Origin: Dendronalium phyllosphericum CENA369
GTDB lineage: Bacteria > Cyanobacteriota > Cyanobacteriia > Cyanobacteriales > Nostocaceae
DNA: 64,000 nt
Direction: 5' to 3'
NCBI RefSeq assembly: GCF_016056275.1
Contig: NZ_JAECZA010000004.1
Coordinates: 58,572 to 122,571 of the forward strand
Shown here: one piece after another, positions 53,364 to 62,038 of the stretch
How the letters are laid out: the number at the start of each line of letters is the position of its first letter
Numbering within the stretch: position 1 is the first letter of the stretch
Program-made: the position numbers and the translations under genes
Notes under the pieces: model-generated
Told to the model about the DNA's origin: nothing
The model's database searches: none
Seen by the model: the letters and a program-made list of their open reading frames with translations, nothing else

Positions 53364-53748
53364 AATGCCTCCCTGAGATTGAGTTAACTTATTTCAATAA
53401 AGCATGACAATTACAGCTATCAAATCATCCATTTGGTAGATTACACTGTCAAAAATAAGGTTAAAAAGTATATAGTTTGTTCATGAATAAATTCTGAGAA
53501 ATTACTGGATGAGATATGTGTCTAAAAGACTCAACAGCCTCTAGAAACATTTTCTAGAGGCTTTAATTATTGCAAGATTGTTTGGTAATTAAGCTTTGTT
53601 ATGTTAGTTTCAAGTACTGTTAGTACCTACTATGAATGAGGTAATAGATTTTGCAAAATTAGCTCTGTTGGCAAATTAACACTTATGAGAGACTGTGGTA
53701 GCCAAATTTAGCTACATATCTGGAATTTAGAATTTTGAGCGAGAATAC
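53364..53748. other. Intergenic region, 385 bp
   Basis: The gap between the small gene at 53.75 kb and cphB contains the cphB promoter and a strong hairpin at 53536-53562. No other gene is seen. Confidence 0.5.
53536..53562. terminator. Strong hairpin between the 67-codon gene and cphB
   Basis: AGCCTCTAGAAA and TTTCTAGAGGCT form a 12-bp perfect stem with a CAT loop. It lies downstream of the minus-strand small gene; on the plus strand it is followed by TTAATTATT. It probably acts as a bidirectional terminator. Confidence 0.75.
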
Positions 53749-53952
53749 TTAGACAATCCGACTTCTATAAAGCAAGTTAGTTAAGAAAAGACGCGCTTGT
53801 TCTAGTGGAAGATGTCGGGGTTTACCTTGATATACAATCTGATACTCCTTGATGTCAGGCCCGTCTCCATGACCAGAAATCAACTTAGAGCGAAAAGCCT
53901 CCTCTGCAAGTTGTCTAACTTCATCTCTCAAAGCAGTTTGCGTGCTATTCAT
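53749..53952 (-). CDS. Small hypothetical protein upstream of cphB, 67 aa
   Basis: No family is recognised. ATG 53952 is preceded by AGGAGG at seven-base spacing, so translation is likely. The 67-residue product (NSTQTALRDEVRQLAEEAFRSKLISGHGDGPDIKEYQIVYQGKPRHLPLEQARLFLTNLLYRSRIV, read in two parts) is soluble with two predicted helices around a glycine-rich turn, and lacks a signal peptide. It lies on the same strand as cphB, 385 bp upstream, and faces away from cphA2 across 302 bp. A role in the cyanophycin locus is only suggested by position. Confidence 0.7.
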   Translation of the reverse strand: MNSTQTALRDEVRQLAEEAFRSKLISGHGDGPDIKEYQIVYQGKPRHLPLEQARLFLTNLLYRSRIV

Positions 53953-54254
53953 TGTTTTCCTCCTAAAATTTTATTTATATTATTCTGACAAATATATAAT
54001 TTTGAAAAGATAATTGCACCTTTCAAAGGTTATATATTTTATAGTCAGTATCAGTGTACTAACTAAATTAAAGGGCTAAATTATGCCCTGAGATAGTTGA
54101 AAACGCGGATAACGGGAGTTAGTTTGAGGCTAATCATCTTAATGGCAAACTAAATTACTCTCTAAAAAGTAATGTGAGGTAATCTACAATCGAGAAGTTT
54201 AGGCAATAACTTAGAGTCCAGATTTCAGGGTGTTTAGTTGAAGGTTTATCATCA
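53953..54254. other. Divergent promoter region of CphA2 and the 67-codon gene
   Basis: The 302-bp gap is A+T-rich at its left end. It contains direct-repeat-like TAGTTTGAGGCTAATCATC and CTAAATTACTC segments. It must carry two promoters. NtcA-type GTA-N8-TAC sites were not identified with confidence by eye. Confidence 0.45.
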
Positions 54255-56165
54255 ATGGTTCAAGAAAAAAGCACTAGTTTAACCCGCATTAATGCTAGAA
54301 AAAATGATGTATTCGATATTTTCAACTTCAAGCATTACGCCGGGCCGAACCCCTATTTGGATACAGGGGCGCTAGTATTTGATTTTGCTCTAATTGAATA
54401 TAAAGAGCCTCTGCCCCTTGAGGATTATATTTCAGTTATTAGCGATCGCTATCCCCATCTTAGCGAGCAAACCTACGAATCCTATGCCCAATTGTTTGCC
54501 CAAGTGGCATTAGAGGTAGGAAAACTGGATATGGGTTTGCACCTCAGCCACTCAAGTGTCAAGCCAGATATCAGATACTCACGGATTAGCATTCAATCGT
54601 TACACGAACGTACAACCAGAGAAGTAGTTTACTTGGCTTGGGATTGGTTTGAAGCCATTACTCAACAAGATGACTTTGCTTTCGAGGATCGGCTTGAGAG
54701 GCTGCAAACTAAATTCCGCGCATCTGTTTACGGCGGCCCCACAGTTTATGCCTTATTGCGAACCGCTGCTGAAAAAGGTATTCCCTCTTTTTATTTGTGG
54801 GAAGAAGGACTGATGCAGTACGGACTGGGAAAAAAACAGATTCGAGGTATCGCAACAACATTTAATTGTGATAGCCATATAGATTCCGACTTCACAACCC
54901 GCAAGGATGATTGCAAAGCATTTCTCAACACCTTGGGTTTTCCAGTACCTAGAGGTGAGATCGTCATTTCCGAAAATGAAGCATTAGCAGTAGCAAGAGA
55001 AATCGGTTATCCAGTAGCAGTAAAACCTGTAGTAGGTCATAAAGGAATCGGTGTAACTGCTGACGTACAAGACTCAAGAGAACTAGAATCCGCTTATGGT
55101 AGGGCTTTAGCAGCGATTCCCGAAGGACAGCCAACACGGATAATTGTTGAGAAAAGTATTTCCGGCTCAGATTTTCGCTTGTTATGCGTCAATGGTAGAT
55201 TTGTCGCTGCTACAGAACGCCGTCCAGCTTCAGTTGTTGGTGATGGCTATCTAACTATTGCTGAGTTAATTCGTCAAGAAAACCGAAAACCCGAACGTCT
55301 AGACTCACCAACCTCGCCAATGAGTAAAATTCAGGTTGATGAGGCGATGGAACTATACTTAGACGAACAACGCTTGTCATTGAATAGTGTCATTGAAAAG
55401 GGACGTACAGTTTATCTGCGTAAAGTTGCCAATCTCTCGGCTGGGGGTATAAGCATTAATGCAACCGACACGATTCATGATGACAATATTATCTTGGTGC
55501 AAGACATTGCCCAATATTTCCAACTAACTTGCCTCGGAATTGATGTCATTACTAAAGACCTCTCAGAATCTTGGAAATCTGGTGGCTTTGCTATCTTAGA
55601 AATCAACGCAGCACCAGGCGTTTTGATGCATCTTAATCCTTCTGTTGGGGATAGTGTTGATGTACCGTCTCATATCTTAGAAACCTTTTTTAATTCGAGT
55701 ACGGATGCCAGAATACCGATTATCACCTTTAATAAAATCTCTGTTCAAGAACTGCAAGAAACAATTGACCATATTCTCTTGCAGCATCCCGAATGGACAA
55801 TAGGTGCTGTTTGTCGTGACACAGTTTTTGTAAATCGCTCTAAAAAAGTATTGCACAAAGAGTACAACAGCAACGTCCAAAGTTTATTACGCAATCCAAA
55901 ACTAGATTTGCTGATTGCCGAGTACCAGGAAGACATCCTCGAAGAAGAAGGTATGTTTTACCATGGGAGTAATATGGTAGTTTTGGATAATCCCACGGAA
56001 ACTGAAATGATATTAATGCGGGATATCTTAGACGGTTCTACTGTGGTGATTAAAAAAGACAATAGTATTTCCATCCGTCGCAAGGGACTAATTGAAGATT
56101 ATATCTTGGGAGAAGATGAACCATTTACCCGCGTTTATTTGAAAGAAATTGGAGCAATTTCCTAA
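54255..56165 (+). CDS. cphA2: CphA2-type (short) cyanophycin synthetase
   Basis: The 636-residue protein begins with the CphA N-terminal domain (YAGPNPYLDTGALVFDFALIEY), then a glutathione-synthetase-like ATP-grasp domain (FPVPRGEIVISENEALAVAREIGYPVAVKPVVGHKGIGV, then EKSISGSDFRLLCVNGRFVAATERRPASVVGDG, and ILEINAAPGVLMHLNP). The C-terminal part is a shortened Mur-ligase-like region with no GTNGKT P-loop. CphA1 is about 870-900 residues and has that second ATP site. The short form matches CphA2 of N2-fixing cyanobacteria, which polymerises beta-aspartyl-arginine dipeptide. It would recycle cyanophycinase product. ATG 54255; the ribosome-binding site is weak. Confidence 0.9.
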   Translation: MVQEKSTSLTRINARKNDVFDIFNFKHYAGPNPYLDTGALVFDFALIEYKEPLPLEDYISVISDRYPHLSEQTYESYAQLFAQVALEVGKLDMGLHLSHSSVKPDIRYSRISIQSLHERTTREVVYLAWDWFEAITQQDDFAFEDRLERLQTKFRASVYGGPTVYALLRTAAEKGIPSFYLWEEGLMQYGLGKKQIRGIATTFNCDSHIDSDFTTRKDDCKAFLNTLGFPVPRGEIVISENEALAVAREIGYPVAVKPVVGHKGIGVTADVQDSRELESAYGRALAAIPEGQPTRIIVEKSISGSDFRLLCVNGRFVAATERRPASVVGDGYLTIAELIRQENRKPERLDSPTSPMSKIQVDEAMELYLDEQRLSLNSVIEKGRTVYLRKVANLSAGGISINATDTIHDDNIILVQDIAQYFQLTCLGIDVITKDLSESWKSGGFAILEINAAPGVLMHLNPSVGDSVDVPSHILETFFNSSTDARIPIITFNKISVQELQETIDHILLQHPEWTIGAVCRDTVFVNRSKKVLHKEYNSNVQSLLRNPKLDLLIAEYQEDILEEEGMFYHGSNMVVLDNPTETEMILMRDILDGSTVVIKKDNSISIRRKGLIEDYILGEDEPFTRVYLKEIGAIS

Positions 56166-56572
56166 TTTTTTTCAACACAGAGGTAGACAAAAAGGAATTT
56201 TAAATTAAAAAAGAGCCAACTTGTGAGGTGTGTTAGCCTACGGCATAACGCACCTTATCAAATTAGATCGAGATCGTGCCTGACTTCATTAACTCACCTG
56301 ACAAATTAGTATTAGAAGATTTATTGTTTGTTAGAGCTAATTTGTAAACTCAAGTAAAGTAGTTGTCTTGTAAGGGTTTCAAGAGTTTGAGCCAATACAT
56401 CACTTATTCGCTGAAACCCAGATATAGTAATGAGTTGAGTATCCTTAAGATTTTCTTTACGAATCAGCTCTTAGTCGCTACTAACTCTATAACCTCTACT
56501 TCTAAATTTGACTGAGTAAGCAAGATCGCAGAGAAACCTGTAAGTGACTTTCAATCCCTCTAAGCATTAACT
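56166..56572. other. Intergenic region, 407 bp
   Basis: It separates convergent cphA2 and DAHP synthase genes. It contains the palindromic element at 56226-56255. No ORF or RNA gene was seen. Confidence 0.55.
56226..56255. repeat. Palindromic dispersed repeat
   Basis: AGGTGTGTTA and TAACGCACCT are arms of an imperfect inverted repeat around GCCTACGGCA. This GGTGCGTTACGGC-type hairpin is a common small cyanobacterial interspersed repeat. Confidence 0.7.
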
Positions 56573-57616
56573 TTACTTAATTTTTTCGTGGGCAGCTAAA
56601 ATAATCTTTTCTGTTTCTTCCCAATTGATACATTTATCAGTTACAGAAACCCCATATTGTAATTCTTCTCGCTTTCCTGTAATTGGTTGATTACCTTCAT
56701 ATAAATTAGATTCCAACATCATTCCCACTATTGATGTGTTGCCATCTACTATTTGTTGAATCACATTTTCAAAGACAGCAGATTGTAATTTGTAGTCTTT
56801 ATTTGTATTGCCGTGGCTACAGTCGATCGCAATTCTAGGTGGTAAACCAGCTTCTTTAAGTTTTTCTTCTACCAATTTGACATTCACTGGGTCAAAGTTA
56901 GGCTGACTACCGCCACGTAAAATGACATGACCGTAAGCATTCCCTCTAGTTTGAAATACGCTTACCTGACCTTTTTGATTAATTCCTAAGAAATTGTGAG
57001 GACTTTTTGCCGAATGTAGCGCATTTAAAGCTACTTGAATATTACCGTCTGTGCCATTTTTAAAACCTACAGGCATGGAAAGTCCACTTGCCATTTCCCG
57101 ATGAGTTTGTGATTCAGTTGTGCGTGCCCCAATAGCAGACCATGTAACTAGTTCGCTAATGTATTGAGGTATTATTGGGTCGAGTGCTTCTGTACCAGTA
57201 GGTAAGCCTAATTCTGTAATTTTTAATAGTAAATTTCGTGCAATTAATATACCATTTTCGAGATGAAAAGAATCATCCATATCGGGGTCGTTAATTAACC
57301 CTTTCCATCCTACTGTTGTTCTGGGTTTTTCAAAATAAACTCGCATAATTAACAGCAATTTATCTTGAACTCGTTCGGCTAAAACTTTCAGTTTTTCTGA
57401 ATATTCCAGCGCGGCATTGGGGTCATGAATTGAACAAGGACCAACTACTATAAATTTTCTGCGATCCTGAAAGTCCAGGATGTGTTGTATTTCCTGTCTA
57501 AAGTTTAAAACCGTTTGTTCGGCCGATTTTGTTAAAGGTAATTTTGATTTGACTTCGCTAGGAGTTAATAAAACGTGAGAATTCTTGATGTTAGTGTTAG
57601 ATAACTGATTGTGCAT
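56573..57616 (-). CDS. 3-deoxy-7-phosphoheptulonate (DAHP) synthase, AroG/type I-alpha
   Basis: The 347-residue protein has the AroFGH pattern: KFIVVGPCSIHDPNAALEYSEKL, IMRVYFEKPRTTVGWKGLINDPDMDDSFHLENG, GARTTESQTHREMASGLSMPVGFKNGTDG, RGGSQPNF, IDCSHGNTNKD and GMMLESNLYEG. It is the E. coli type with a short N-terminal extension. It catalyses the same step as the enzyme at 48.5 kb but is of a different class and is probably differently feedback regulated. In cyanobacteria AroG-type copies also accompany secondary-metabolite clusters; no such genes are adjacent here. ATG 57616. Confidence 0.93.
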   Translation of the reverse strand: MHNQLSNTNIKNSHVLLTPSEVKSKLPLTKSAEQTVLNFRQEIQHILDFQDRRKFIVVGPCSIHDPNAALEYSEKLKVLAERVQDKLLLIMRVYFEKPRTTVGWKGLINDPDMDDSFHLENGILIARNLLLKITELGLPTGTEALDPIIPQYISELVTWSAIGARTTESQTHREMASGLSMPVGFKNGTDGNIQVALNALHSAKSPHNFLGINQKGQVSVFQTRGNAYGHVILRGGSQPNFDPVNVKLVEEKLKEAGLPPRIAIDCSHGNTNKDYKLQSAVFENVIQQIVDGNTSIVGMMLESNLYEGNQPITGKREELQYGVSVTDKCINWEETEKIILAAHEKIK

Positions 57617-57807
57617 GGAGCGGTTCCTGCGTTCTTGGCTACTTCATCTATGCGTGAAAAATCATACACACATTTTAGATTAAAAGGACAACATCAAATC
57701 AGATAATTTTAGACAAAAAAGTTTACTACTTGACAAATTTGCGCTCAAAATGTAGATGTATTTGTCAATAAATACTGATAATGGCTAGTTTCATTTTTAA
57801 AATAAAA

Positions 57808-57828
57808 AAGGGGAAAATATTTCCCCTT
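57808..57828 (-). terminator. Rho-independent terminator after GH13 paralogue B
   Basis: On the minus strand AAGGGGAAA, loop TAT and TTTCCCCTT form a nine-bp stem followed by a T-rich tail (TTTTATTTT). It is 44 bp past the stop codon. Confidence 0.9.
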
Positions 57829-57871
57829 CGCAGTGTTTATTTAAACTGCTGACTGCGGTTAGTGTATTTTA

Positions 57872-59530
57872 TTACTGCCAAACAAACACTTTTGCTTCGT
57901 ATGGCCCGATATCAGTTACGATCCCATCATCACCAGCTTCAATATCATAATCAGCTGTCCATTCGTGCCATGTGCCACTAGCAGGAAAGTTAGGAACTTG
58001 GTAGTCAGCTAAGAAGTTTTCTGAGAAGTTTGTGACTACAACAACACGAGAACCTTCATCATTCCAACGGCTGTAGGCTAGCACTTTAGCTTCTGGATTT
58101 TCGTGAAGAAAATCAATATTCTCAGTGTAGAGAGCATGATTATTTTTACGCAGATTAATCAACCCTGAGTAGAATTTAAACAAGCCTTTATTTAACTCGT
58201 TACCTAGTAGCGTCCAATCGATTTTGGCTGATTCCTGCTGTTTGGGTTTGTACTCACCAAATTCTTCACCCATCCAAACTAAAGGTACGCCGACAGCTGT
58301 CATCAAAATCGCTGCGCCTAATTTAGCACGCCTAAATGCTTCCTCATCAAAAATCTGGCGATCGCCCAACTCTACCATAATATGGTTGTGGTCGTGGTTG
58401 GTAAGGTAATTTACTACATTCGTAGCACCCATAAAACCTTGACGCTTACAATCAATTACATCTTTGAGGCGTTCTAAATCAAATGTATCGCCGCAAATAT
58501 GTTCCAAAATACAGTGATAGAAACTATCATGCCAGCAACCATCCATCGGCCCGTCTACGTTGGTGATGCTAGTAGTTTCAGGGATGTGTTCTGCAATATT
58601 GTAAAAAGGCTTACTCCCAGCTGTTTTTTTAGCTTCCTGAACAATCCAATGCATGAAATCGTAGTTAGCTATTTGCCGTGCCGCATCATAGCGAATACCA
58701 TCGATGTGAAAATTTTCAATCCAATAGCGGATTGTATCGCCAATAAATTTTCGCGCTGGGAAAACATCTAAATTTTCGTCATAGTGTTCGTAATTAAACT
58801 CTGGGCCCCAGCTATTATCGGGGTCGCGTGGCGAATGGTGATACCAATAATCATGGTCTATTTGGGTTAATGGTGCAGATGCTTCTGAATGGTTATAAAT
58901 ACCATCCATAATGATACGAATACCTTTACCATGACACTCATCAATTAGCTGTTTTAACCCAGCAGTGGAACCATAACTAGATTCAGTTGCAAAAAAATGA
59001 CGCGGGTTGTAACCCCAGCTATAATCACCTGGGTATTCTTTGAGTGGCATCAATTCTATAGCATTGATTCCTAATTCACATAAATAATCTAACTTTTCAA
59101 TAACATGTTTATACTTACCTCTAGCGTATGGGTCGTCTTCGCCACCAGAAAAGTCACCAACATGTAATTCATAAATTACTAATTCGTGGTCGGCAGGTAA
59201 AGGTTTGTCATCATTTTTCCAAACGTATGTATCGACAATCCTTTCTCCATCTTTTATGCGTACAATCCCGTCATCTTTGCCACTCAATTCATTGATATCA
59301 GTTGCATAGGGATCTGTGACATCAACCCACTGTTCTGGTTCTAAAAACCATGAGTTAGACTGAACGCGGAATTTATATTCATAGTCGCCATCTTTTAATT
59401 CAACAGTTGTACGAAAATAACCATCTTCACCTTTTTCCATTGAAATTTCTTGCCAATCAGAAAAAGAACCAATTAGCGCAGCTCCTTTGTTATAAGGCGC
59501 AAATAGGTTAAATTCAATTGGTTTTGTCAT
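57872..59530 (-). CDS. CBM48-GH13 alpha-glucan enzyme (paralogue B)
   Basis: The 552-residue protein aligns end to end with the one at 50.7-52.4 kb: FNLFAPYNKGAALIGSFSDWQEISM (CBM48), IIMDGIYNHSEA, DGIRYDAARQIAN with the nucleophile D, YNIAEHIPE with the acid/base E, and NYLTNHDHN. The C-terminal beta domain (VLAYSRWNDEGSRVVVVTNFSENF) is also shared. The catalytic residues are intact, so both copies should be active. It lacks a signal peptide. ATG 59530; a strong terminator follows. Between the two copies lie the cyanophycin genes and a DAHP synthase. Confidence 0.9.
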   Translation of the reverse strand: MTKPIEFNLFAPYNKGAALIGSFSDWQEISMEKGEDGYFRTTVELKDGDYEYKFRVQSNSWFLEPEQWVDVTDPYATDINELSGKDDGIVRIKDGERIVDTYVWKNDDKPLPADHELVIYELHVGDFSGGEDDPYARGKYKHVIEKLDYLCELGINAIELMPLKEYPGDYSWGYNPRHFFATESSYGSTAGLKQLIDECHGKGIRIIMDGIYNHSEASAPLTQIDHDYWYHHSPRDPDNSWGPEFNYEHYDENLDVFPARKFIGDTIRYWIENFHIDGIRYDAARQIANYDFMHWIVQEAKKTAGSKPFYNIAEHIPETTSITNVDGPMDGCWHDSFYHCILEHICGDTFDLERLKDVIDCKRQGFMGATNVVNYLTNHDHNHIMVELGDRQIFDEEAFRRAKLGAAILMTAVGVPLVWMGEEFGEYKPKQQESAKIDWTLLGNELNKGLFKFYSGLINLRKNNHALYTENIDFLHENPEAKVLAYSRWNDEGSRVVVVTNFSENFLADYQVPNFPASGTWHEWTADYDIEAGDDGIVTDIGPYEAKVFVWQ

Positions 59531-59820
59531 AATATTGTTTGGAATATATTATCTCAATAATACTTATCTTCTAAATTATTAATCATTTTGCATATTAGTC
59601 TAGAGAAATAATTATATAAGTATTACCTCTATCTATAGGAATAATATCTACTATGTAAAAAGATTGTTTATTTGGAATTTAATTTTATGACTATTAGTCA
59701 ATATTTCTTCGCCCACTATCAGATGATAGAAATACAAAATAATTAATAAAATATTTTTTCGATCAAAAAAAGATACAACTTTAAATTAGAATTTCATGAC
59801 TGAAGATTTCATCAGCAAAT

Positions 59821-60198
59821 TTAATTCAAGTAATTAATGTTTTGTTGCAAATAACTTAATAGCCAGTTTGCTGCTGTTGCTCTGCGAGTCTGCCGAGGCC
59901 CAAATTCACCTATTTTGTAACCTTGAAAGCCCAGTTTTTCTTTTAATAGTTGTTTGTTTTCTGTAGGTATGGAACGAGTTAACTTGATTGTTGCAGGGCG
60001 ACTATCAATAAAATTTGGTGGTTGTGGGTACTCCTCTCGCCATTCTTGGGCAACTTCGCTATTATTCCATTTTTCTGATGAAGAGTCATAACGGTAGCCT
60101 AAATAGTACCACACCAATTGATTGACTGTAGCATCATCAATTGTATCGTTGAGAATTGCCCAGATAGTTTTTGTGGTGAGTGGTGGCAGATTAGACAT
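59821..60198 (-). CDS. DUF1823 family protein
   Basis: The 125-residue protein (SNLPPLTTKTIWAILNDTIDDATVNQLVWYYLGYRYDSSSEKWN, then RPATIKLTRSIPTENKQLLKEKLGFQGYKIGEFGPRQTRRATAANWLLSYLQQN) matches DUF1823, a cyanobacterial/plastid-lineage family without known function. It has no signal peptide or membrane helix and should be soluble. ATG 60198 (MSNLPPL) is used; the frame opens six codons earlier. The ends of the protein are A+T-rich and the gene is isolated. Confidence 0.85.
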   Translation of the reverse strand: MSNLPPLTTKTIWAILNDTIDDATVNQLVWYYLGYRYDSSSEKWNNSEVAQEWREEYPQPPNFIDSRPATIKLTRSIPTENKQLLKEKLGFQGYKIGEFGPRQTRRATAANWLLSYLQQNINYLN

Positions 60199-60473
60199 AA
60201 GCAATAAAGAATCCAAAATTTAATCAAGATTTAGTAAATTGGTAATCTGTAATGGATGGCTGATGAGTATCTATGACCTACTTGAGTTAATTTTCAATTG
60301 GGAAGGAGCAACAGCTAAGTAAAAAATACTTTATCACTACTTTGATAGTCTCCTAAAGATAGGGGTGATTTTATATCGATCTACACCTACTGGAAGATTT
60401 GTCTGCTATAAGCATTAGACAAACTATGAAAGTGACCGCAAAAAAGGAAATTGGTCAATTCAGGAGGAAGATT

Positions 60474-60671
60474 ATGGGGATAGGCGATCTATTTAGAAAT
60501 ATAGGCGGTGGTAGAAAAGGACGCGATGATGAGTGGGATAGACGCGACGATCGCCAGCCTAGAGATGATGAGGAAGAAAACGAAGAAGACAGCCAATACA
60601 GATATGGCAACGAGGAAGAAGATGAAGAAGACAGCCAATACAGATATGGCGATGATGAAGAAGATAGCTAG
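60474..60671 (+). CDS. Very acidic 65-residue repeat protein
   Basis: ATG 60474 follows a perfect AGGAGG (60462-60467) by six bases, so it is a convincing start; the frame is open back to 60399 but without such a site. The product has a short N-terminal piece (GIGDLFRNIGGGRKGRDDEWDRRDD) and then acidic tandem units (EEDSQYRYG twice). It has no hydrophobic segment and is probably disordered. No family is recognised. It might bind cations or basic partners, but this is speculation. Confidence 0.65.
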   Translation: MGIGDLFRNIGGGRKGRDDEWDRRDDRQPRDDEEENEEDSQYRYGNEEEDEEDSQYRYGDDEEDS

Positions 60672-60830
60672 CACCGATATCGTCGGGGTGGCGATGCCTT
60701 TTGTTTAGGAAATGCTACCGCGAACAGCAACCAAAAGCAAAAAGGCGATTAATTTCACGAGTTAAAGTTAAAAACAGATTGTGTACTCACAAACTCGGTA
60801 GACTGGAAATCGTAAAGAATAGACCAGTCT

Positions 60831-61133
60831 ATGCAGAATTCTACACCCCTGCCAAAGCTAATCCGCGCCCATGTATTCGTTTCTGGCCGAGTCCAAGGAG
60901 TGGGCTATCGCTATGCCACTGTGGATACAGCTAGCCAGTTAGGATTAACCGGTTGGGTGCGGAACCTCCCCGATACTCGTGTAGAAGCAGTTTTTGAAGG
61001 GGCACGGGAGGTTGTAGAAGAAATGATTCGCTGGTGTTACTCAGGGCCACCAGCAGCTGTGGTGAAAGAGGTTGTGATTGAGTACGAAGAACCAGAAGGA
61101 TTGCGGGGATTTGAAGTTAAACGAGGTCAGTAA
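60831..61133 (+). CDS. Acylphosphatase
   Basis: The 100-residue protein has the acylphosphatase motifs: RAHVFVSGRVQGVGYRYAT with the active-site arginine in GRVQGVGYR, and GLTGWVRNLPDTRVEAVFEG with the catalytic asparagine in WVRN. It hydrolyses acyl phosphates such as acetyl or carbamoyl phosphate; the physiological substrate is uncertain. ATG 60831. It is convergent with ssb, with a bidirectional terminator between. Confidence 0.93.
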   Translation: MQNSTPLPKLIRAHVFVSGRVQGVGYRYATVDTASQLGLTGWVRNLPDTRVEAVFEGAREVVEEMIRWCYSGPPAAVVKEVVIEYEEPEGLRGFEVKRGQ

Positions 61134-61148
61134 TCAAATTTCTAGCAT

Positions 61149-61176
61149 TAGGGGCGCACATAGCTGTATGCCCCTA
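61149..61176. terminator. Bidirectional terminator between acylphosphatase and ssb
   Basis: TAGGGGC and GCCCCTA enclose an ACA/TGT inner pair; the hairpin sits between two convergent genes and is flanked by A+T-rich bases. Confidence 0.7.
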
Positions 61177-61189
61177 CTTAATTTGTTAT

Positions 61190-61756
61190 TTAGAAAGGGA
61201 TATCATCTGGATCGGGTTCTTCTGCTGCTGGTGTTGGATAGGTGGCTAGATCGAAATTGCTGGATTGGGGGATTGGTTCGCGTGTGGGTTGGGGAACGAC
61301 ACCAACAGAGGTTTTAGCTGGAGTAGCTGCCGGACGAGGTGATTCATAATTAGGAACATCTTGAGAAGTTGCTACAACAGAGGAAACTGCTGGGGATGAT
61401 TGCCGCGAAGGAGTTTCTGCAACTGATGTATTTCTCGATGAAGTATTAAAATCACCTGTTAAAGATTGAATTTGCTGCACTGTTAATTCAGCACGTTTTT
61501 CTTTAAAACCTTCTTGACGTTCTACCGTGTGCATTCCTAAGCGCCCTACTAAAATGACGCGATCGCCTTGATGGTAGTTTTGCTGAATTTCTGTGGCTAA
61601 ATTTCCCCAACCTACAACTTTCAAAGTAGCTGGCTGATCTTCTTGCTTTTGGGAATTGGGAAACTGCACAAGCATTTCTGTAACTGCCAAATTATCGGCT
61701 GTATACCTTAGTTGCGGTTCTTGAACGATTTCCGCCATCAAAACGCAGCTGTTCAT
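61190..61756 (-). CDS. ssb: Single-stranded DNA-binding protein
   Basis: The 188-residue protein has an OB-fold N-terminal domain (NSCVLMAEIVQEPQLRYTADNLAVTEMLVQFPN, TLKVVGWGNLATEIQQNYHQGDRVILVGRL), a Ser/Pro/Thr-rich flexible linker, and the acidic tip DPDDIPF by which SSB recruits partner proteins. AGGAGG (complement at 61762-61767) sits at ideal spacing before ATG 61756. The N-terminal sequence is more divergent than E. coli SSB, and cyanobacteria often have a second SSB. It binds ssDNA in replication and repair. Confidence 0.88.
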   Translation of the reverse strand: MNSCVLMAEIVQEPQLRYTADNLAVTEMLVQFPNSQKQEDQPATLKVVGWGNLATEIQQNYHQGDRVILVGRLGMHTVERQEGFKEKRAELTVQQIQSLTGDFNTSSRNTSVAETPSRQSSPAVSSVVATSQDVPNYESPRPAATPAKTSVGVVPQPTREPIPQSSNFDLATYPTPAAEEPDPDDIPF

Positions 61757-62038
61757 TAAATCCTCCTGACTGGAAAAAGTGCTGATGGGAAAGGTGGCTT
61801 TTTATATGTAGTGTCAATCAATACCTAGATACGTTTGGTCGTTTGAATTTTTTAATATATCGAAATTAATTTTCTACAACCACTTTCTATTTTGAGTCTG
61901 TTCTAGCATAAAAGCCAAGCGATCGCCTTGAACAGCATTTGAGATGCAATTCATCACTTTCGCCTGACTGGGAACGAGCATTGAGTTCTGCATGAATAGT
62001 ATAATTGTACCATCAATAGCCAGAAAAAATACTCGAAG

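Noticed and set aside
60399..60473. N-terminal extension of the acidic small protein
   Set aside because: The ATG at 60474 follows a perfect AGGAGG; the extension has no supporting signal.
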